A DNA stretch of 52,002 nucleotides from Entamoeba histolytica HM-1:IMSS (lineage: Eukaryota > Evosea > Mastigamoebida > Endamoebidae): the NCBI RefSeq assembly GCF_000208925.1, contig NW_001914938.1, positions 7,296 to 59,297 on the forward strand, given 5' to 3'. The notes under the pieces are model-generated. The model searched no databases, was not told the DNA's origin, and was given only the letters and a program-made list of their open reading frames with translations. Below are positions 9,754 to 19,860 of the stretch, in pieces; positions within the stretch are counted from its first letter, which is position 1; each line of letters begins with the position of its first letter. Made by a program: the position numbers and the translations under genes.

Positions 9754-10146
9754 TCACTGAGCCCGAACACCATCAAGAATTTTGAAATCGGAATTAACTA
9801 CAACAGCATATAAATTGCGACTATTTTCAGGAGATGAAATCATCCATTTCTTAAAACTCGACTTTCTTTGTCGTAAATGACCAAAATCAGATGCTTCAAA
9901 AGGTCGAATAAATTGACCAAGTTCATTGACCATAACAATATAAACAATTGTTCCATTTAAAGTATATGGTGTTTGTTTCCATTTTTCACTAAAAACAATG
10001 CTATCAGAAACAATAGAACTTGACTCAGAAGTAGGTCTTGAAGAGATTGTTGGATTCTTCTCTACTTTTTTTGGTTTAGTTAAAGATTTCGATTTTTTAG
10101 TTAAAGCCCGTATATTACTATTCATGAAAGTGTTCAAAAGGCTCAT
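9754..10146 (-). CDS. small basic protein of unknown function (130 aa)
   Basis: A 130-residue protein I do not recognise. The first 55 residues are Lys/Ser-rich and probably disordered (RALTKKSKSLTKPKKVEK, then a Ser-rich stretch). The rest is a compact hydrophobic/charged domain with LNGTIVYIVMVNELGQFIRP and LYAVVVNSDFKILDG. There is no signal peptide or membrane segment. The basic start may be a nuclear or membrane-surface targeting region. The start is ATG and codon use resembles the neighbours. Confidence 0.6.
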   Translation of the reverse strand: MSLLNTFMNSNIRALTKKSKSLTKPKKVEKNPTISSRPTSESSSIVSDSIVFSEKWKQTPYTLNGTIVYIVMVNELGQFIRPFEASDFGHLRQRKSSFKKWMISSPENSRNLYAVVVNSDFKILDGVRAQ

Positions 10147-10338
10147 AATAAAATGAAATTAAACAGTTTTTTTATGATTGAGGTTTTTATGTTGTTTCCC
10201 ACGTCATTGACTTTAACTTCATAACATTTTTATGAGGTAAAAAGTGTTTTTCTAAGAACATTTACAAGTAAAAAAGAGTAACGTCAAATGCAACTCACAA
10301 CAAAAAAAAAAAAAGAAAAAAAGGACTTTGAATTTTAA

Positions 10339-11887
10339 ATGGGAAATTCAATACCTTTCAGCACAGGTACTATCCAAATAGAAAAAAAAATTGGTGAAGG
10401 TGGTTTCAGTCAGGTATATGTTGGAAAAGATCATTTTGAAAGAAAAGTAGCAGTTAAAGTAATGGGATTTAGTTCAAAAGATACTTTACAAAGAATAGAA
10501 AATGAGATTAAAATACATAAGATTGCAAGTGAAAGTCGTTTTGTAATAAAATTACTTGAGTTTGTTTTGTTAAATAACTTATAATATTCTTAATCTTATG
10601 TTTAGTTCTATTATTCTTCAGCAACAACATCAAATTGCTATTGCAATGGAGTTTTGTAGTGGAACTCTTGTTAATGAAATGGAACATTGTTATCCATCAA
10701 CAATTGGAACAAATAAAATAAGAGATGTAATGTTATGTGTAAGTGGTTCATTAGCTTATTTACATAGTAAAGGTTATTGTCATCGTGACATCAAAATTGA
10801 AAATGTATTAATTTTTAATGGAGAATATAAACTCACTGATTTTGGTAGTGCTATTCCTACATCTACTTATCTTACTCGTAAACAAGGTGATGCTAGCGAA
10901 GTTGAAGAAGATATAGAAAAACACACAACTCCTGAATATCGATCTCCTGAAATGGTAAAAGTGTATAATTATAATACAATTGGAGATAAAGCTGATGTTT
11001 GGGCAGCAGGATGTTTATTGTACAAATTAGAATTTTTTGTTACTCCTTTTGATGGTAGTCCAATGAAAATTATAAGAGGAAGCTATGATTTACCCAAACC
11101 AATTGAAGACACTGAAAAAAATTGGTTAGAAAATACTCTTGAAATTGACCAAAATAAAAGGTGGAATTCTCAAGATCTTTTCAATGCTGTTAAAACAAAT
11201 TCTATTGTACCTAAACAACATCTAAAAGAACAAATTACAATAACTGAAAAACAAGTTTCCAAACAACCAAGTGATACTAATAATGATGATAATAAAACAA
11301 TGTTTATTAGAAGAAGTTCTTTTGGATCTTCTACATCAAAAACTAGAATAATGGGTATTACTGAAAAAACACAAAAAGAAAAGCCTTTAATTAGTTTTGA
11401 TGATCAAAAAGAAATAGATAAATCAAATATTGTTAGAAATATTTGTTCATTATATGACCAACCTAAAACTCCTATTCAACCATCTCCATCTCCTGTTTTT
11501 GACTCATCAATATTACAAAATTCAATAAATCAAGATAAAAAGGATTATATGTCATTATACAATCTTTCTGTTCCATATAATAATTATGAAAATCCATTAA
11601 GTTTTAGTCCTAATCAATCTTGTGGTTATTATAATGGAAGTGTTACTCCAAATAATTGGTATCCTCGACAATTATATCAGCCTCAACCTGGAACATGTCC
11701 AGTAACACCACCTTCTCAATCAAAAAGAAATATACCAAATTTATATTCTCCAGAAATTCCTGTTGTTGTACAACCACCAGAAAAAGTTGATATTTTTGCA
11801 CAACTTGATACAAAACCAAAACGAGGACTTCATAGAACAACTTCAAGTTCTTCCAATATTTTTTCATTTGATGAAAATGCATTTTAA
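10339..11887 (+). CDS. Ser/Thr protein kinase, NAK (AAK1/GAK/Ark1-Prk1) type, two exons
   Basis: Exons 10339-10559 and 10606-11887, with a 46-bp intron (GTTTGTT...TTTAG, phase 2). The product is 500 residues. Kinases of this family phosphorylate clathrin adaptors and regulate endocytosis and cortical actin. The catalytic domain (about residues 12-270) is complete: GEGGFSQVYVG loop, VAVKVM lysine, AMEFCSGTL hinge, CHRDIKIENVL catalytic loop, LTDFGSA and TPEYRSPEM. GEGGFSQVY and the TPEYRSPEM activation segment point to NAK. The second half is Ser/Pro/Asn-rich and probably disordered, with short acidic-aromatic clusters such as FSFDENAF at the C terminus that could be adaptor-binding motifs (inference). 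Confidence 0.88.
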
Positions 11888-11929
11888 ACTGACTTAAAGA
11901 TATTTTTAATGATAATTAATTGATAAAAT

Positions 11930-13324
11930 TCATTCAGTTGCAAGTATTTTATCTGCATGATCCAATAAATAAGTAAAGAATAAACTAATATTCTTTGCTT
12001 TAGAAATAGCTTCAATGTTAGTAATTTCACTCCAATAAATACAAGGACCGAACATAATTCCCATATTTGATGTTGACATTTTGTTTTCACTAACATGATT
12101 ACAAATTATCTTTCCTAACACAACAAGATGATATAATAATGATTTATTTTCTTCTGGTAATTTTTTAATGATTGAATTTATTTTATCTTCAGTTATCAAT
12201 GTGTCATTTTTAAATAATTCCGCAATTTCATCTCCAATTTGATAAGTTAATAAAGGTGTTGGCAATGAACGTAAATAATGTTTTAATAATGAACAAACAA
12301 CATGAGGATCTTCATCTTCTTCAAATTCACTACGAATTCCACAATTAAATTCTTTAATTAATTGTTCTATTCTTTGTTTAGAACCAGCCATTCTAAAAAT
12401 TCCTTCTATTGAAATAACTTCAACTTTAGATGAAAAATACATAATAGCACATTCAATAATTAATGGAGCAGTTGTTGAACCTCTAAATGGATGATGAACG
12501 GCTTCTGACAAAGGAATACCAAAAATAGGATGATAAGTAGCTAATGATTCCACAAATTCATGAGGAATAGAAATTGTTCCCATTGGAATGTCTTTAAAAA
12601 ATTCAAATAAATCTTTTACTACTACAAATTTATTTAAATCATCAGACTTTATAAAATTAATTTGTTTTAAAGAAATTGAAGGAGAGATAAATGAATAAAT
12701 TTTATAAATATTACTTTTTATTTGATTTGGAAGTTTTAAATATAACATTTCAAAAATACCATAAGGAATTTGATTCATTTTATTAATATAAATAATAACA
12801 AATTCTTTTTGATAAATAAATTGTAATGACTTTAAAACAAAGAAGTAAAATTTTTGTGGAAAGTTTGGAGTATTATCAATTAATACACTTTGATTGAATA
12901 TTATAATATGTCGATGTTTCCTATCAAACCCTTTGTTTATTATTACTTGTGAATTAAATTCTTCAAAATTCATTTCATTTGCTTTTTTAATTTCACGTTG
13001 TAATCGAATATCATCTTCTTCAAATACTTCATTATCACTTGGAAAAAAACAATCTTCATATTCTAATTCAAATATAGTTCTCTTTTTTTTTCTATAAAAT
13101 TCAAATACTTGTTTCTTTTTTGAATTTAATTGACTTTCATCAATTAATATCGGTGGTGATATACTACATTTTAATTCTTCTTTTAATTCATTTTTCTTTT
13201 CTTCTTTTTCAAATAATATTTCTATTTCATTACTACTTTTGACTCTTTCTTTATCTATTTTGTTTGTTTTTGATGTTAATGGTTGAGTTTCATAATTATC
13301 AATGAGGGTTTTATCTAATTCCAT
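11930..13324 (-). CDS. RhoGAP with N-terminal CRAL-TRIO-like (Sec14) region
   Basis: A 464-residue protein that turns off Rho-family GTPases, the regulators of amoeboid actin. The RhoGAP domain (about residues 255-455) contains the arginine finger in EGIFRMAGSKQ (Arg near 310) plus PLSEAVHHPF, SLLKHYLRSLPTPLL and MSTSNMGIMFGPCIY. Before it, about residues 115-245, the region around RHIIIFNQSVL and FVIIYINKMNQIPYG resembles the CRAL-TRIO fold of p50RhoGAP/ARHGAP1, which binds lipids and prenylated GTPases. The first 110 residues are charged and low complexity. The stop lies 42 bp from the convergent kinase gene. Confidence 0.9.
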   Translation of the reverse strand: MELDKTLIDNYETQPLTSKTNKIDKERVKSSNEIEILFEKEEKKNELKEELKCSISPPILIDESQLNSKKKQVFEFYRKKKRTIFELEYEDCFFPSDNEVFEEDDIRLQREIKKANEMNFEEFNSQVIINKGFDRKHRHIIIFNQSVLIDNTPNFPQKFYFFVLKSLQFIYQKEFVIIYINKMNQIPYGIFEMLYLKLPNQIKSNIYKIYSFISPSISLKQINFIKSDDLNKFVVVKDLFEFFKDIPMGTISIPHEFVESLATYHPIFGIPLSEAVHHPFRGSTTAPLIIECAIMYFSSKVEVISIEGIFRMAGSKQRIEQLIKEFNCGIRSEFEEDEDPHVVCSLLKHYLRSLPTPLLTYQIGDEIAELFKNDTLITEDKINSIIKKLPEENKSLLYHLVVLGKIICNHVSENKMSTSNMGIMFGPCIYWSEITNIEAISKAKNISLFFTYLLDHADKILATE

Positions 13325-13482
13325 TCTTCTTTGTTTGTTTCTTTTTTTTTTATTTTTTAATAAAAACTATATTTAGAAACAATGAAAATTAAGATTCTAA
13401 TAGAACTAAAAAAATTTGAATGAACCAATAAAGATAAATAAAATGATATATTTAGAAGTAATACTTAAAATAGAACACCAAA

Positions 13483-13500
13483 GAACTATAAAAGGAACTT
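13483..13500 (+). promoter_or_regulatory. tandem GAACT cores with TATA-like sequence
   Basis: GAACTATAAAAGGAACTT carries two GAACT cores flanking TATAAAA, 31-48 nt before the ATG at 13531. It fits the Entamoeba core promoter layout (GAAC element plus TATA-like box). Confidence 0.45.
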
Positions 13501-13530
13501 AAAAAAGAAGTATTTGATTATTTTTAATTT

Positions 13531-14316
13531 ATGGGATTACTTTTCATTATTATTATTAGTATCTTAGCTTATCTTGGATATCTTATTTATAAGAAGGAAT
13601 TAACATGGCCTATTGAAGATTCAATTATTTATAAAAAAGTATTAGTTATGATTGAACAGGCAAATGCTATAATTAAAGAAAAACAAAAACATCTTAAAAC
13701 TGATGAAATTACTTCTCCTAAAACAGAAAAAACTCAAAAAGAAATTAAAACAAAATCTGATGATAATGTAGTTCATGTACCAAAACCAAAAGGAGATGAA
13801 CCAGTTATAGAAGATAGACCAAATGGTAAGAAAGAAGTTGTTTCTGGTGATAAAAGTATTTTGATTGATAGAATTAAATCAAAGCACTTTGATCCAGTTG
13901 ATCAAAAATTTAATGAAGCTACTCAATTAAGAGAGAAATACATCAAAGCTAAAGATGCTAAATCACCAGAAAAGAATGAATTATTTGAAAAATATGAAGC
14001 TACTAGAAAAGAAGCAGAAGAAATGAAAAAGAAAGCAACCATTGCTATTTTTGAAGAAGTTAATATTTATATGGTTGATGAAGATGCTATTGACTTACAT
14101 GGTCTTCAAATAGATGGAGCTCTTGATATGGTTAAAGACCAAATTAATAAAAGAAAGGCAGCAGGAAAGTCAATTGTTAAAGTTCAATGTGGAATGGGAC
14201 ATCATAATACTGTTGGATTCTCTAAAATTAAAGAAGCTGTAGTTAAATATTGTCAAGATGAAAAATTATCATTTACTGAAGATAAAGACCATGGATTTGT
14301 AAACATTTCATTATAA
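13531..14316 (+). CDS. membrane-anchored Smr-domain protein
   Basis: A 261-residue protein starting with a strong hydrophobic helix (residues 2-20, LLFIIIISILAYLGYLIYKK), then a charged Lys/Glu linker. From about residue 122 a DUF1771-like helix pair (FNEATQLREKYIKAKDA) precedes an Smr domain (about 180-261) with the signature DLHGL at about 190 and the loop VQCGMGHH in place of the usual TGxGxHS. Smr domains bind or cut branched nucleic acids or RNA. A membrane anchor is unusual. Topology is inferred: with Lys after the helix, the Smr part should face the cytosol. Confidence 0.88.
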   Translation: MGLLFIIIISILAYLGYLIYKKELTWPIEDSIIYKKVLVMIEQANAIIKEKQKHLKTDEITSPKTEKTQKEIKTKSDDNVVHVPKPKGDEPVIEDRPNGKKEVVSGDKSILIDRIKSKHFDPVDQKFNEATQLREKYIKAKDAKSPEKNELFEKYEATRKEAEEMKKKATIAIFEEVNIYMVDEDAIDLHGLQIDGALDMVKDQINKRKAAGKSIVKVQCGMGHHNTVGFSKIKEAVVKYCQDEKLSFTEDKDHGFVNISL

Positions 14317-14433
14317 CTCATTTTAATTTAACTTCTTTTTGACTTTACTATTTATTTGTTTTATATATCAAAAATAAAAAATAAAAGAATTGAGTAAAAA
14401 CAAAAAATCTTAAAAATAAGAAAGAGGAAATTA

Positions 14434-16506
14434 ATGATTGCTCAACGTAAAAAAAAAGAGGGAAATCAATTAACACTTCAAGATACTATCAACAGACAAC
14501 AAAGTGTTCTTAATAAAGACAAAATAACAATCGAACATTTTCTTACAACATATGTATTATCAGATGGATCAACATATAAAAGTAGATTAGAACAAATAAA
14601 TATTCAAAGAGATGGTAATTTTACAATTTTTCTTGATGATGTAAAGGATTATTTATCTTTAAATGACAATCAAATTAAAGATAAAAAGATTCTTGATAGA
14701 ATAGAAAGTAATGCAGCTCGTTATTTAAATATTTTTAAAGAAGTTATTTATACTTTACTTCCATCTCGTGTTGGACTTGATCCTTCTTCATTAGATTCAG
14801 TTGATGTTTTAACTATTCAAAGGGAAACAAAGAAATTAAGTTTTCCATTAGAATTAAAAGCAAAATTTGAAACATTTATTAGACCAAGAAAAAATCAAGA
14901 AATTACTCCAATAAGAGAATTAAGAGCTGAAAAAATAGGTAAATTAGTTCGAGTTAAAGGTATTGTTACTCGTGCAACTGACGTTAGGCCATTAGCACGA
15001 GTTATTACTTATTCTTGTGAACAATGTGGTAATGAATTATATCAAACAATCATTGGTAATAGATTTTTACCTCAATATAAATGTCCTTCAAAGACTTGTC
15101 AAAAAGGAAATAAAACAGGTACATTATTAATGCAACCTCGTGCATCAAAATTTGTTAAAATTCAAGAAATTAGAATTCAAGAATTAGTTGAAGAAGTTCC
15201 TATGGGAGCAACTCCACGTAATTTGATTGTTAAAGTAGAAGGACCATTAGTTCAATTATGTGCACCAGGAGATGTTGTTACAATAGAAGGTATTTATCTT
15301 CCAGATGAATTTTTTTCAAGAAAAGATATGCATATTGGATTTATTAGTAATACTTTTATGAAAGCAATGTCTATTGAAAAACAAAAAAAGAATTACACAA
15401 CATACACACTTTCTTCTGAAATTAAAACTCGAATTAGTGATGAAGTAAAAGATTTTCCATTTGAAGAAATTTACAATAACTTAGCACTTTCTATAGCTCC
15501 TGAAATTTATGGTTTAGAAGATTTAAAAAAAGCTTTATTACTTACTGTAGTTGGTGCACCAACTAGAAGAATGAAAGATGGTGTTAGTATTAGAGGTGAT
15601 ATTAATACATTATTAGTTGGTGAACCTGGTATTGCTAAGTCTCAATTATTACGAGCTGTTGCTGGTGTTGCTCCAAGAAGTGTTTATACTACTGGAAAAG
15701 GGTCATCAGGAGCTGGTTTAACTGCTGCAGTTATAAGAGATCAATTAACTAAAGAATGGGTATTAGAAGGAGGGGCATTAGTTTTAGCAGATATGGGTAT
15801 TTGTTGTATTGATGAATTTGATAAAATGGATGAAACTGATAGAACAGCTATTTATGAAGTAATGGAACAACAATCAATTTCTATTGCTAAAGCAGGAATT
15901 ACAACAAGTTTAAATGCAAGAGTGAGTATTGTTGCAGCCGCTAATCCTATAAAAGCAAGATATGATATTAGAAAATCTGTATCAGAAAATGTTAATTTAC
16001 CAGCAGCATTGGTATCTCGTTTTGATTTATTGTTTGTATTACTTGATGATGCTACACAAGATTTTGATAAAGAACTTGCATTATTTGTTTGTAAATCACA
16101 TAGAGGAGAAGTTGGAGAAAGTAAAGCAATTTATGATGTTGAATTTTTAAGGGCATTTATTGGAAATGCAAAGAATTTTAATCCAATAGTTCCTGAGACA
16201 TTAACAGATTACATAGTTGATAGTTATGTTAAAAAGAGGTCAAAACCTAAAAATAAGTTAGACGATTTAATTATTACTCCAAGAAGTCTTCTTGCTATTA
16301 TTCGTTTAGCACAATCTGTAGCACGACTAAGATTTAGTAATGAAGTAAATAGTCAAGATGTTGATGAAGCATTAAGATTGATTGATGTTTCACGATCATC
16401 TATAGATAAATTCCAAGTAGGATTAAATTTGATTGATCCTACTAATACAAATGATATTGATCAACTATTAGATGAGTTTGAATCAAAAAGTGAAAATGAA
16501 CAATGA
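14434..16506 (+). CDS. MCM7: DNA replication licensing factor MCM7
   Basis: MCM7 is one of six subunits of the replicative helicase MCM2-7. The 690-residue protein has the N-terminal domain with a C4 zinc site (CEQC near 195 and CPSKTC near 217-222), the OB-fold region ending in VTIEGIYLP, and the AAA+ core. Walker A is GEPGIAKSQ (near 396), Walker B lies in LADMGICCIDEFDKM, and the arginine finger is SRFDLL. The block CPSKTCQKGNKTGTLLMQPR and the sequence PRNLIVKVEG match MCM7 better than other MCMs. Length is close to the usual 700-720. No intron. The convergent neighbour begins 24 bp after the stop. Confidence 0.95.
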   Translation: MIAQRKKKEGNQLTLQDTINRQQSVLNKDKITIEHFLTTYVLSDGSTYKSRLEQINIQRDGNFTIFLDDVKDYLSLNDNQIKDKKILDRIESNAARYLNIFKEVIYTLLPSRVGLDPSSLDSVDVLTIQRETKKLSFPLELKAKFETFIRPRKNQEITPIRELRAEKIGKLVRVKGIVTRATDVRPLARVITYSCEQCGNELYQTIIGNRFLPQYKCPSKTCQKGNKTGTLLMQPRASKFVKIQEIRIQELVEEVPMGATPRNLIVKVEGPLVQLCAPGDVVTIEGIYLPDEFFSRKDMHIGFISNTFMKAMSIEKQKKNYTTYTLSSEIKTRISDEVKDFPFEEIYNNLALSIAPEIYGLEDLKKALLLTVVGAPTRRMKDGVSIRGDINTLLVGEPGIAKSQLLRAVAGVAPRSVYTTGKGSSGAGLTAAVIRDQLTKEWVLEGGALVLADMGICCIDEFDKMDETDRTAIYEVMEQQSISIAKAGITTSLNARVSIVAAANPIKARYDIRKSVSENVNLPAALVSRFDLLFVLLDDATQDFDKELALFVCKSHRGEVGESKAIYDVEFLRAFIGNAKNFNPIVPETLTDYIVDSYVKKRSKPKNKLDDLIITPRSLLAIIRLAQSVARLRFSNEVNSQDVDEALRLIDVSRSSIDKFQVGLNLIDPTNTNDIDQLLDEFESKSENEQ

Positions 16507-16529
16507 CCAAATTAAAATTAAACAAATAT

Positions 16530-16745
16530 TTATTGTTGACTTTTTTGAGGTGGAACACTAGAAATAATTGGTACTTTCTTTTTCTTCTGAACCTTACCCT
16601 CTTTTCTCTTTTTAATTGTAGTTAATGCTTCTTCATAATCAGACTCTTCTTCTTCTTCAATATTAACATCTTTATTTAAAAATTCATTAATTTTTGATTG
16701 ATCAATTTCACCAAGGAAGGAGTGTGTAAGTAAAGGATTTGACAT
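16530..16745 (-). CDS. small acidic/basic protein of unknown function (71 aa)
   Basis: The preferred start is the ATG at 16745, giving a 71-residue protein that begins MSNPLLTHSFLGEIDQSK. An in-frame ATG at 16817 would add 24 residues rich in Ile/Lys of leader-like composition and is less likely. The sequence has an acidic patch (IEEEEESDYEEA), then a Lys-rich stretch (IKKRKEGKVQKKKK) that looks like a nuclear signal. I do not recognise it. It is convergent with MCM7, with 23 bp between stops. Confidence 0.55.
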   Translation of the reverse strand: MSNPLLTHSFLGEIDQSKINEFLNKDVNIEEEEESDYEEALTTIKKRKEGKVQKKKKVPIISSVPPQKSQQ

Positions 16746-17046
16746 AATCTTTAAATTAGTTTTAATTTTCTTATATAAAATAATATTAATTAATTTTATT
16801 ATTTTAACATAATACACATACCATAATAATTATATATTAACTTATATTATTCAATAACCTAAATTAAAAATATTAAATAATGTAATGATGAGATTTTACC
16901 ATGCACCACTCAGAATTATCTACCCAAAGATAAGTTGTGTTGATTATGGTGTCTGAACATTTTTATTTATTTTTTTTCATAATATTTCATAAAATCAAAA
17001 AGACAAAAAAAAAATAATCAAATAAAAAAGATGAACATTAATGAAA

Positions 17047-18600
17047 TTAATAATCAATTAAGTTGAAATTTGGTAATTCATATTGATTAGCAGTACCTCT
17101 AAATGCAATTTCTTTTTCAGTAGCACGAGACCGATTATGTTTATTAAATCGTTTTCCAGCTAACATAGAAATAAATGAAATAATCCAAATAACTAATCCA
17201 ACAGCACATGATAGACAAGTCGTAACAAAAGTATAAGTATGAAGGTCTTTTGTACACATGAAACTCATAACATTAAAAAGATAACTTTCAAATGGTTCTC
17301 CATGTCTTAAACTCTCTAATGGTCCTTTAATACAACTGTTAATAGCATCTATAGTTGAATAATAATCACCATATTCTTTTGCAACCTTTTTATTAGCTGA
17401 GTCACAATACTGAGTACATGAAGAATATGAATATAATGTTGTTGTATTATGAATAAATGGAACATTTCTATAATCATTATAATTACTAACTGTCAAGGAG
17501 TCAGCAGGGAATGAATTACATAATAACTCTTTTCCACAATGTTCTTCTAAAAACAATTTCATTTTAGAAATAGTTTCTGGTAACAACTTATCTTCAAATA
17601 ATCCAATCATTTGGGTAACTGAAGGATCATTGATTGGAAAATAATATAAAACAACACTTTGAGTCTCATAACTATTAGAATTTAATATCTTATCTCCAAC
17701 TAAACAAGCATCAGCTACAGCAATATCCATAGGATATGTTACAGCAGCTGCAATAATAAAAACAGCAGCAAGTAACCATCCAAAGATAGACAGTCCACTT
17801 GCCATTTGATAATGAAATGTACATGCTGCAAATAATAAAAGACCTAACATGAAAGAAGTAATATAAATAGCAAATAATTCTAATCCTTCTCTAGAACGAT
17901 TATATTCTTTTACATAATCACTAAGACTACCAACACCTTTTTCTACTCCATCTTTAATATATGACATCATTTTAATCTTATTGTCAAAATCTGCCTTTTG
18001 AGACTCAAAAGGCATATCATTAAATGCACTCTGAACAATTCTAATATTTCTATCAACTGAATCAACGGTATTATCACTTGAAGTTCTAACTGCATTTATC
18101 TTTGCTCTAATTGATGCATTATACATTATCAATAAAAGGATAAGAATAATAGAAATAATAAAACAACCAATAATAATAATTTGACACCATTTTACATGAA
18201 TATATGAATATCCTTCTCCAGATGCCTTTTTAAATGGCTTTGGACAGAAACACCCTTGTGTACCTCGAACTCCTCCTAAACATGGACGTGCCAAATACCA
18301 TAAAAATGAAATAACAACAACAGCACATGCCATTACTAAAAACCACCATCCTTCAAGAATTAAAGCATCCTCATATTGATTATAATTTATTTTAGTTTCA
18401 TCGTATATTTGTGAACTAGATTTTGGAGGAAATGGAACTGCAGCAAATTGGAAATTATCAACAGTTGTTTTTGTCCAGTCATTTGAAAAAAATAATGTTC
18501 GTTTATGTTCAGTTTTCGTTTTAAAATAATCTCGGTTTTCATCAGATAAAGGAGATTTTGCTAAAGAGGCAATAGCAAATAATAAGATGATGTAAATCAT
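17047..18600 (-). CDS. five-pass membrane protein, tweety/prominin-like topology
   Basis: A 517-residue protein with a signal peptide (residues 1-14) and five further hydrophobic helices: about 82-104, 138-160, 239-262, 268-291 and 455-480. Between helices one and two is a short Cys/Gly-rich cytosolic loop (RGTQGCFCPKP). The last extracellular loop, about 160 residues, has several Cys (CGKELLCNSF, SSCTQYCDS) likely to form disulphides. Signal peptide plus five spans with two large outer loops is the architecture of prominins and of tweety-family proteins, both membrane-curvature or cholesterol-associated. Sequence identity is too low to assign either, so this is a topology match only. A GAACT core lies at 18615-18619 upstream. 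Confidence 0.8.
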   Translation of the reverse strand: MIYIILLFAIASLAKSPLSDENRDYFKTKTEHKRTLFFSNDWTKTTVDNFQFAAVPFPPKSSSQIYDETKINYNQYEDALILEGWWFLVMACAVVVISFLWYLARPCLGGVRGTQGCFCPKPFKKASGEGYSYIHVKWCQIIIIGCFIISIILILLLIMYNASIRAKINAVRTSSDNTVDSVDRNIRIVQSAFNDMPFESQKADFDNKIKMMSYIKDGVEKGVGSLSDYVKEYNRSREGLELFAIYITSFMLGLLLFAACTFHYQMASGLSIFGWLLAAVFIIAAAVTYPMDIAVADACLVGDKILNSNSYETQSVVLYYFPINDPSVTQMIGLFEDKLLPETISKMKLFLEEHCGKELLCNSFPADSLTVSNYNDYRNVPFIHNTTTLYSYSSCTQYCDSANKKVAKEYGDYYSTIDAINSCIKGPLESLRHGEPFESYLFNVMSFMCTKDLHTYTFVTTCLSCAVGLVIWIISFISMLAGKRFNKHNRSRATEKEIAFRGTANQYELPNFNLIDY

Positions 18601-18834
18601 ATACTTATAATTTTAGTTCTTTTCATGAGACTTTTTTAATTAAATTGTTTTGTTCATTAGAAATGACAATTAATTAATAAAATTATTGTATAAAATATTT
18701 TATTAATTTACGACTCATAGTTATTTCAGTTTAGTAAATTTGAAAAAGAATGATTGTTTTTTTAATAAATAAATAGAATTATTATTTAAGTATTTAAAAA
18801 TATTTAATTTTAGAAATAACAAAAAAAAAATTAA

Positions 18835-19305
18835 TTATTGTTTTTTATCATTAATTCCTAATTTTTTTTGTTTTAATCTCCAAGTTTGTTTCATTGCATC
18901 TTTAAAGAATGATGAATTTATTGGACTACTTTTCTTTGCCAATTTTAATGCCTCTTTATCTCTTTCAATGCTATTTTCAAAACGTAATTTTTTAACAAGT
19001 AAAGCATCTTTTCTTAATTGTCTCATTTCAGTTTCAATTCTCTTTTTTCTTAATTCTCTTTTTTCTTTTTCTATTTTCGCTTTGATTTTTGATGCTACAC
19101 GTTCAGCTTCAATGTCTAAAGCTTTACGTATATCTATTTTTTTAACTTTAACGATACTATTTTGTTTACATAATAAATCTAAGTCTGAATAAATTTTTTG
19201 CATTTCAACTCCTTCATTTACTTTCTTAATTAATTCTTTTTGAATTGTTTTCTCGTTTATTTGTGCAAATGCACCAATAATGACAATCAAAAACACCAAC
19301 AACAT
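18835..19305 (-). CDS. small secreted coiled-coil protein, unknown function
   Basis: A 156-residue protein with a clear signal peptide (MLLVFLIVIIGAFAQ, residues 1-15). The mature part is almost all charged helix (for example RVASKIKAKIEKEKRELRKK), with a long Lys/Arg/Glu coiled-coil-like stretch at about residues 60-125. There is only one Cys and no retention signal at the end (NDKKQ). It is probably secreted or lumenal. I do not recognise a family. The upstream GAACT core (19317-19321, minus strand) is unusually close, 12 nt from the ATG. Confidence 0.7.
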   Translation of the reverse strand: MLLVFLIVIIGAFAQINEKTIQKELIKKVNEGVEMQKIYSDLDLLCKQNSIVKVKKIDIRKALDIEAERVASKIKAKIEKEKRELRKKRIETEMRQLRKDALLVKKLRFENSIERDKEALKLAKKSSPINSSFFKDAMKQTWRLKQKKLGINDKKQ

Positions 19306-19377
19306 TATGATTTTTTAGTTCAATAAAATAAAAGAAATTATTCTTATATTATAAACAATATTCATTTATGAAATTGA

Positions 19378-19860
19378 TTATTTCTTTACTGAATCTTTAT
19401 TATGTTGAGCTAAATCTTTGTATTTTTTTCTTTCATCTTCAGACATTGCCTTCCACATATTACTAAGATATTTCATTATTTCATTCCCTGTATGACCATC
19501 TGCTTTAACTCTGTCTCTATTTTCTTTACAAAATAATAAATAGGGATGATATTCTTCTTTTCGTTTTGTAATATCTCCTTTCTTTCTTTTTCCATAAGTA
19601 CCATCTTCATTTAACAAATGACATTCAATTGATGCAACTTTATAAAATTTTTGCATTTTATCTTCATCTAATTTTGACCATTTAGATGTTGCTTTGGCTT
19701 TTGCTTTTTCAGGTGTTAATAATCGTTCATTTATTAATTTCTTAGTTTTCCAACGAATATATATGGCTTGTGCTATTTCTATTTTTTCTTGTTCTTGACT
19801 TTCTTCTCGTTCTCTTAATGTCATTTTATGATGCTCTTCCTTTTCTTGTATTTGTGACAT
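19378..19860 (-). CDS. HMG-box protein
   Basis: A 160-residue likely nuclear DNA-binding protein. A C-terminal HMG box (about residues 100-160) is recognisable from YHPYLLFCKENRDRVKAD, IMKYLSNMWKAMSEDER and KKYKDLAQ. The middle (TSKWSKLDEDKMQKFYKVA, about 55-80) resembles the last helices of a second, degenerate box. The N-terminus is a charged helix. HMG boxes bend DNA and can act in chromatin architecture or transcription; which applies here cannot be told from sequence. Confidence 0.87.
   Translation of the reverse strand: MSQIQEKEEHHKMTLREREESQEQEKIEIAQAIYIRWKTKKLINERLLTPEKAKAKATSKWSKLDEDKMQKFYKVASIECHLLNEDGTYGKRKKGDITKRKEEYHPYLLFCKENRDRVKADGHTGNEIMKYLSNMWKAMSEDERKKYKDLAQHNKDSVKK

Noticed and set aside
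16746..16817. Longer start for the small acidic protein
   Set aside because: The extra 24 residues are Ile/Lys/Tyr-only and resemble translated A+T leader; the inner ATG fits better.
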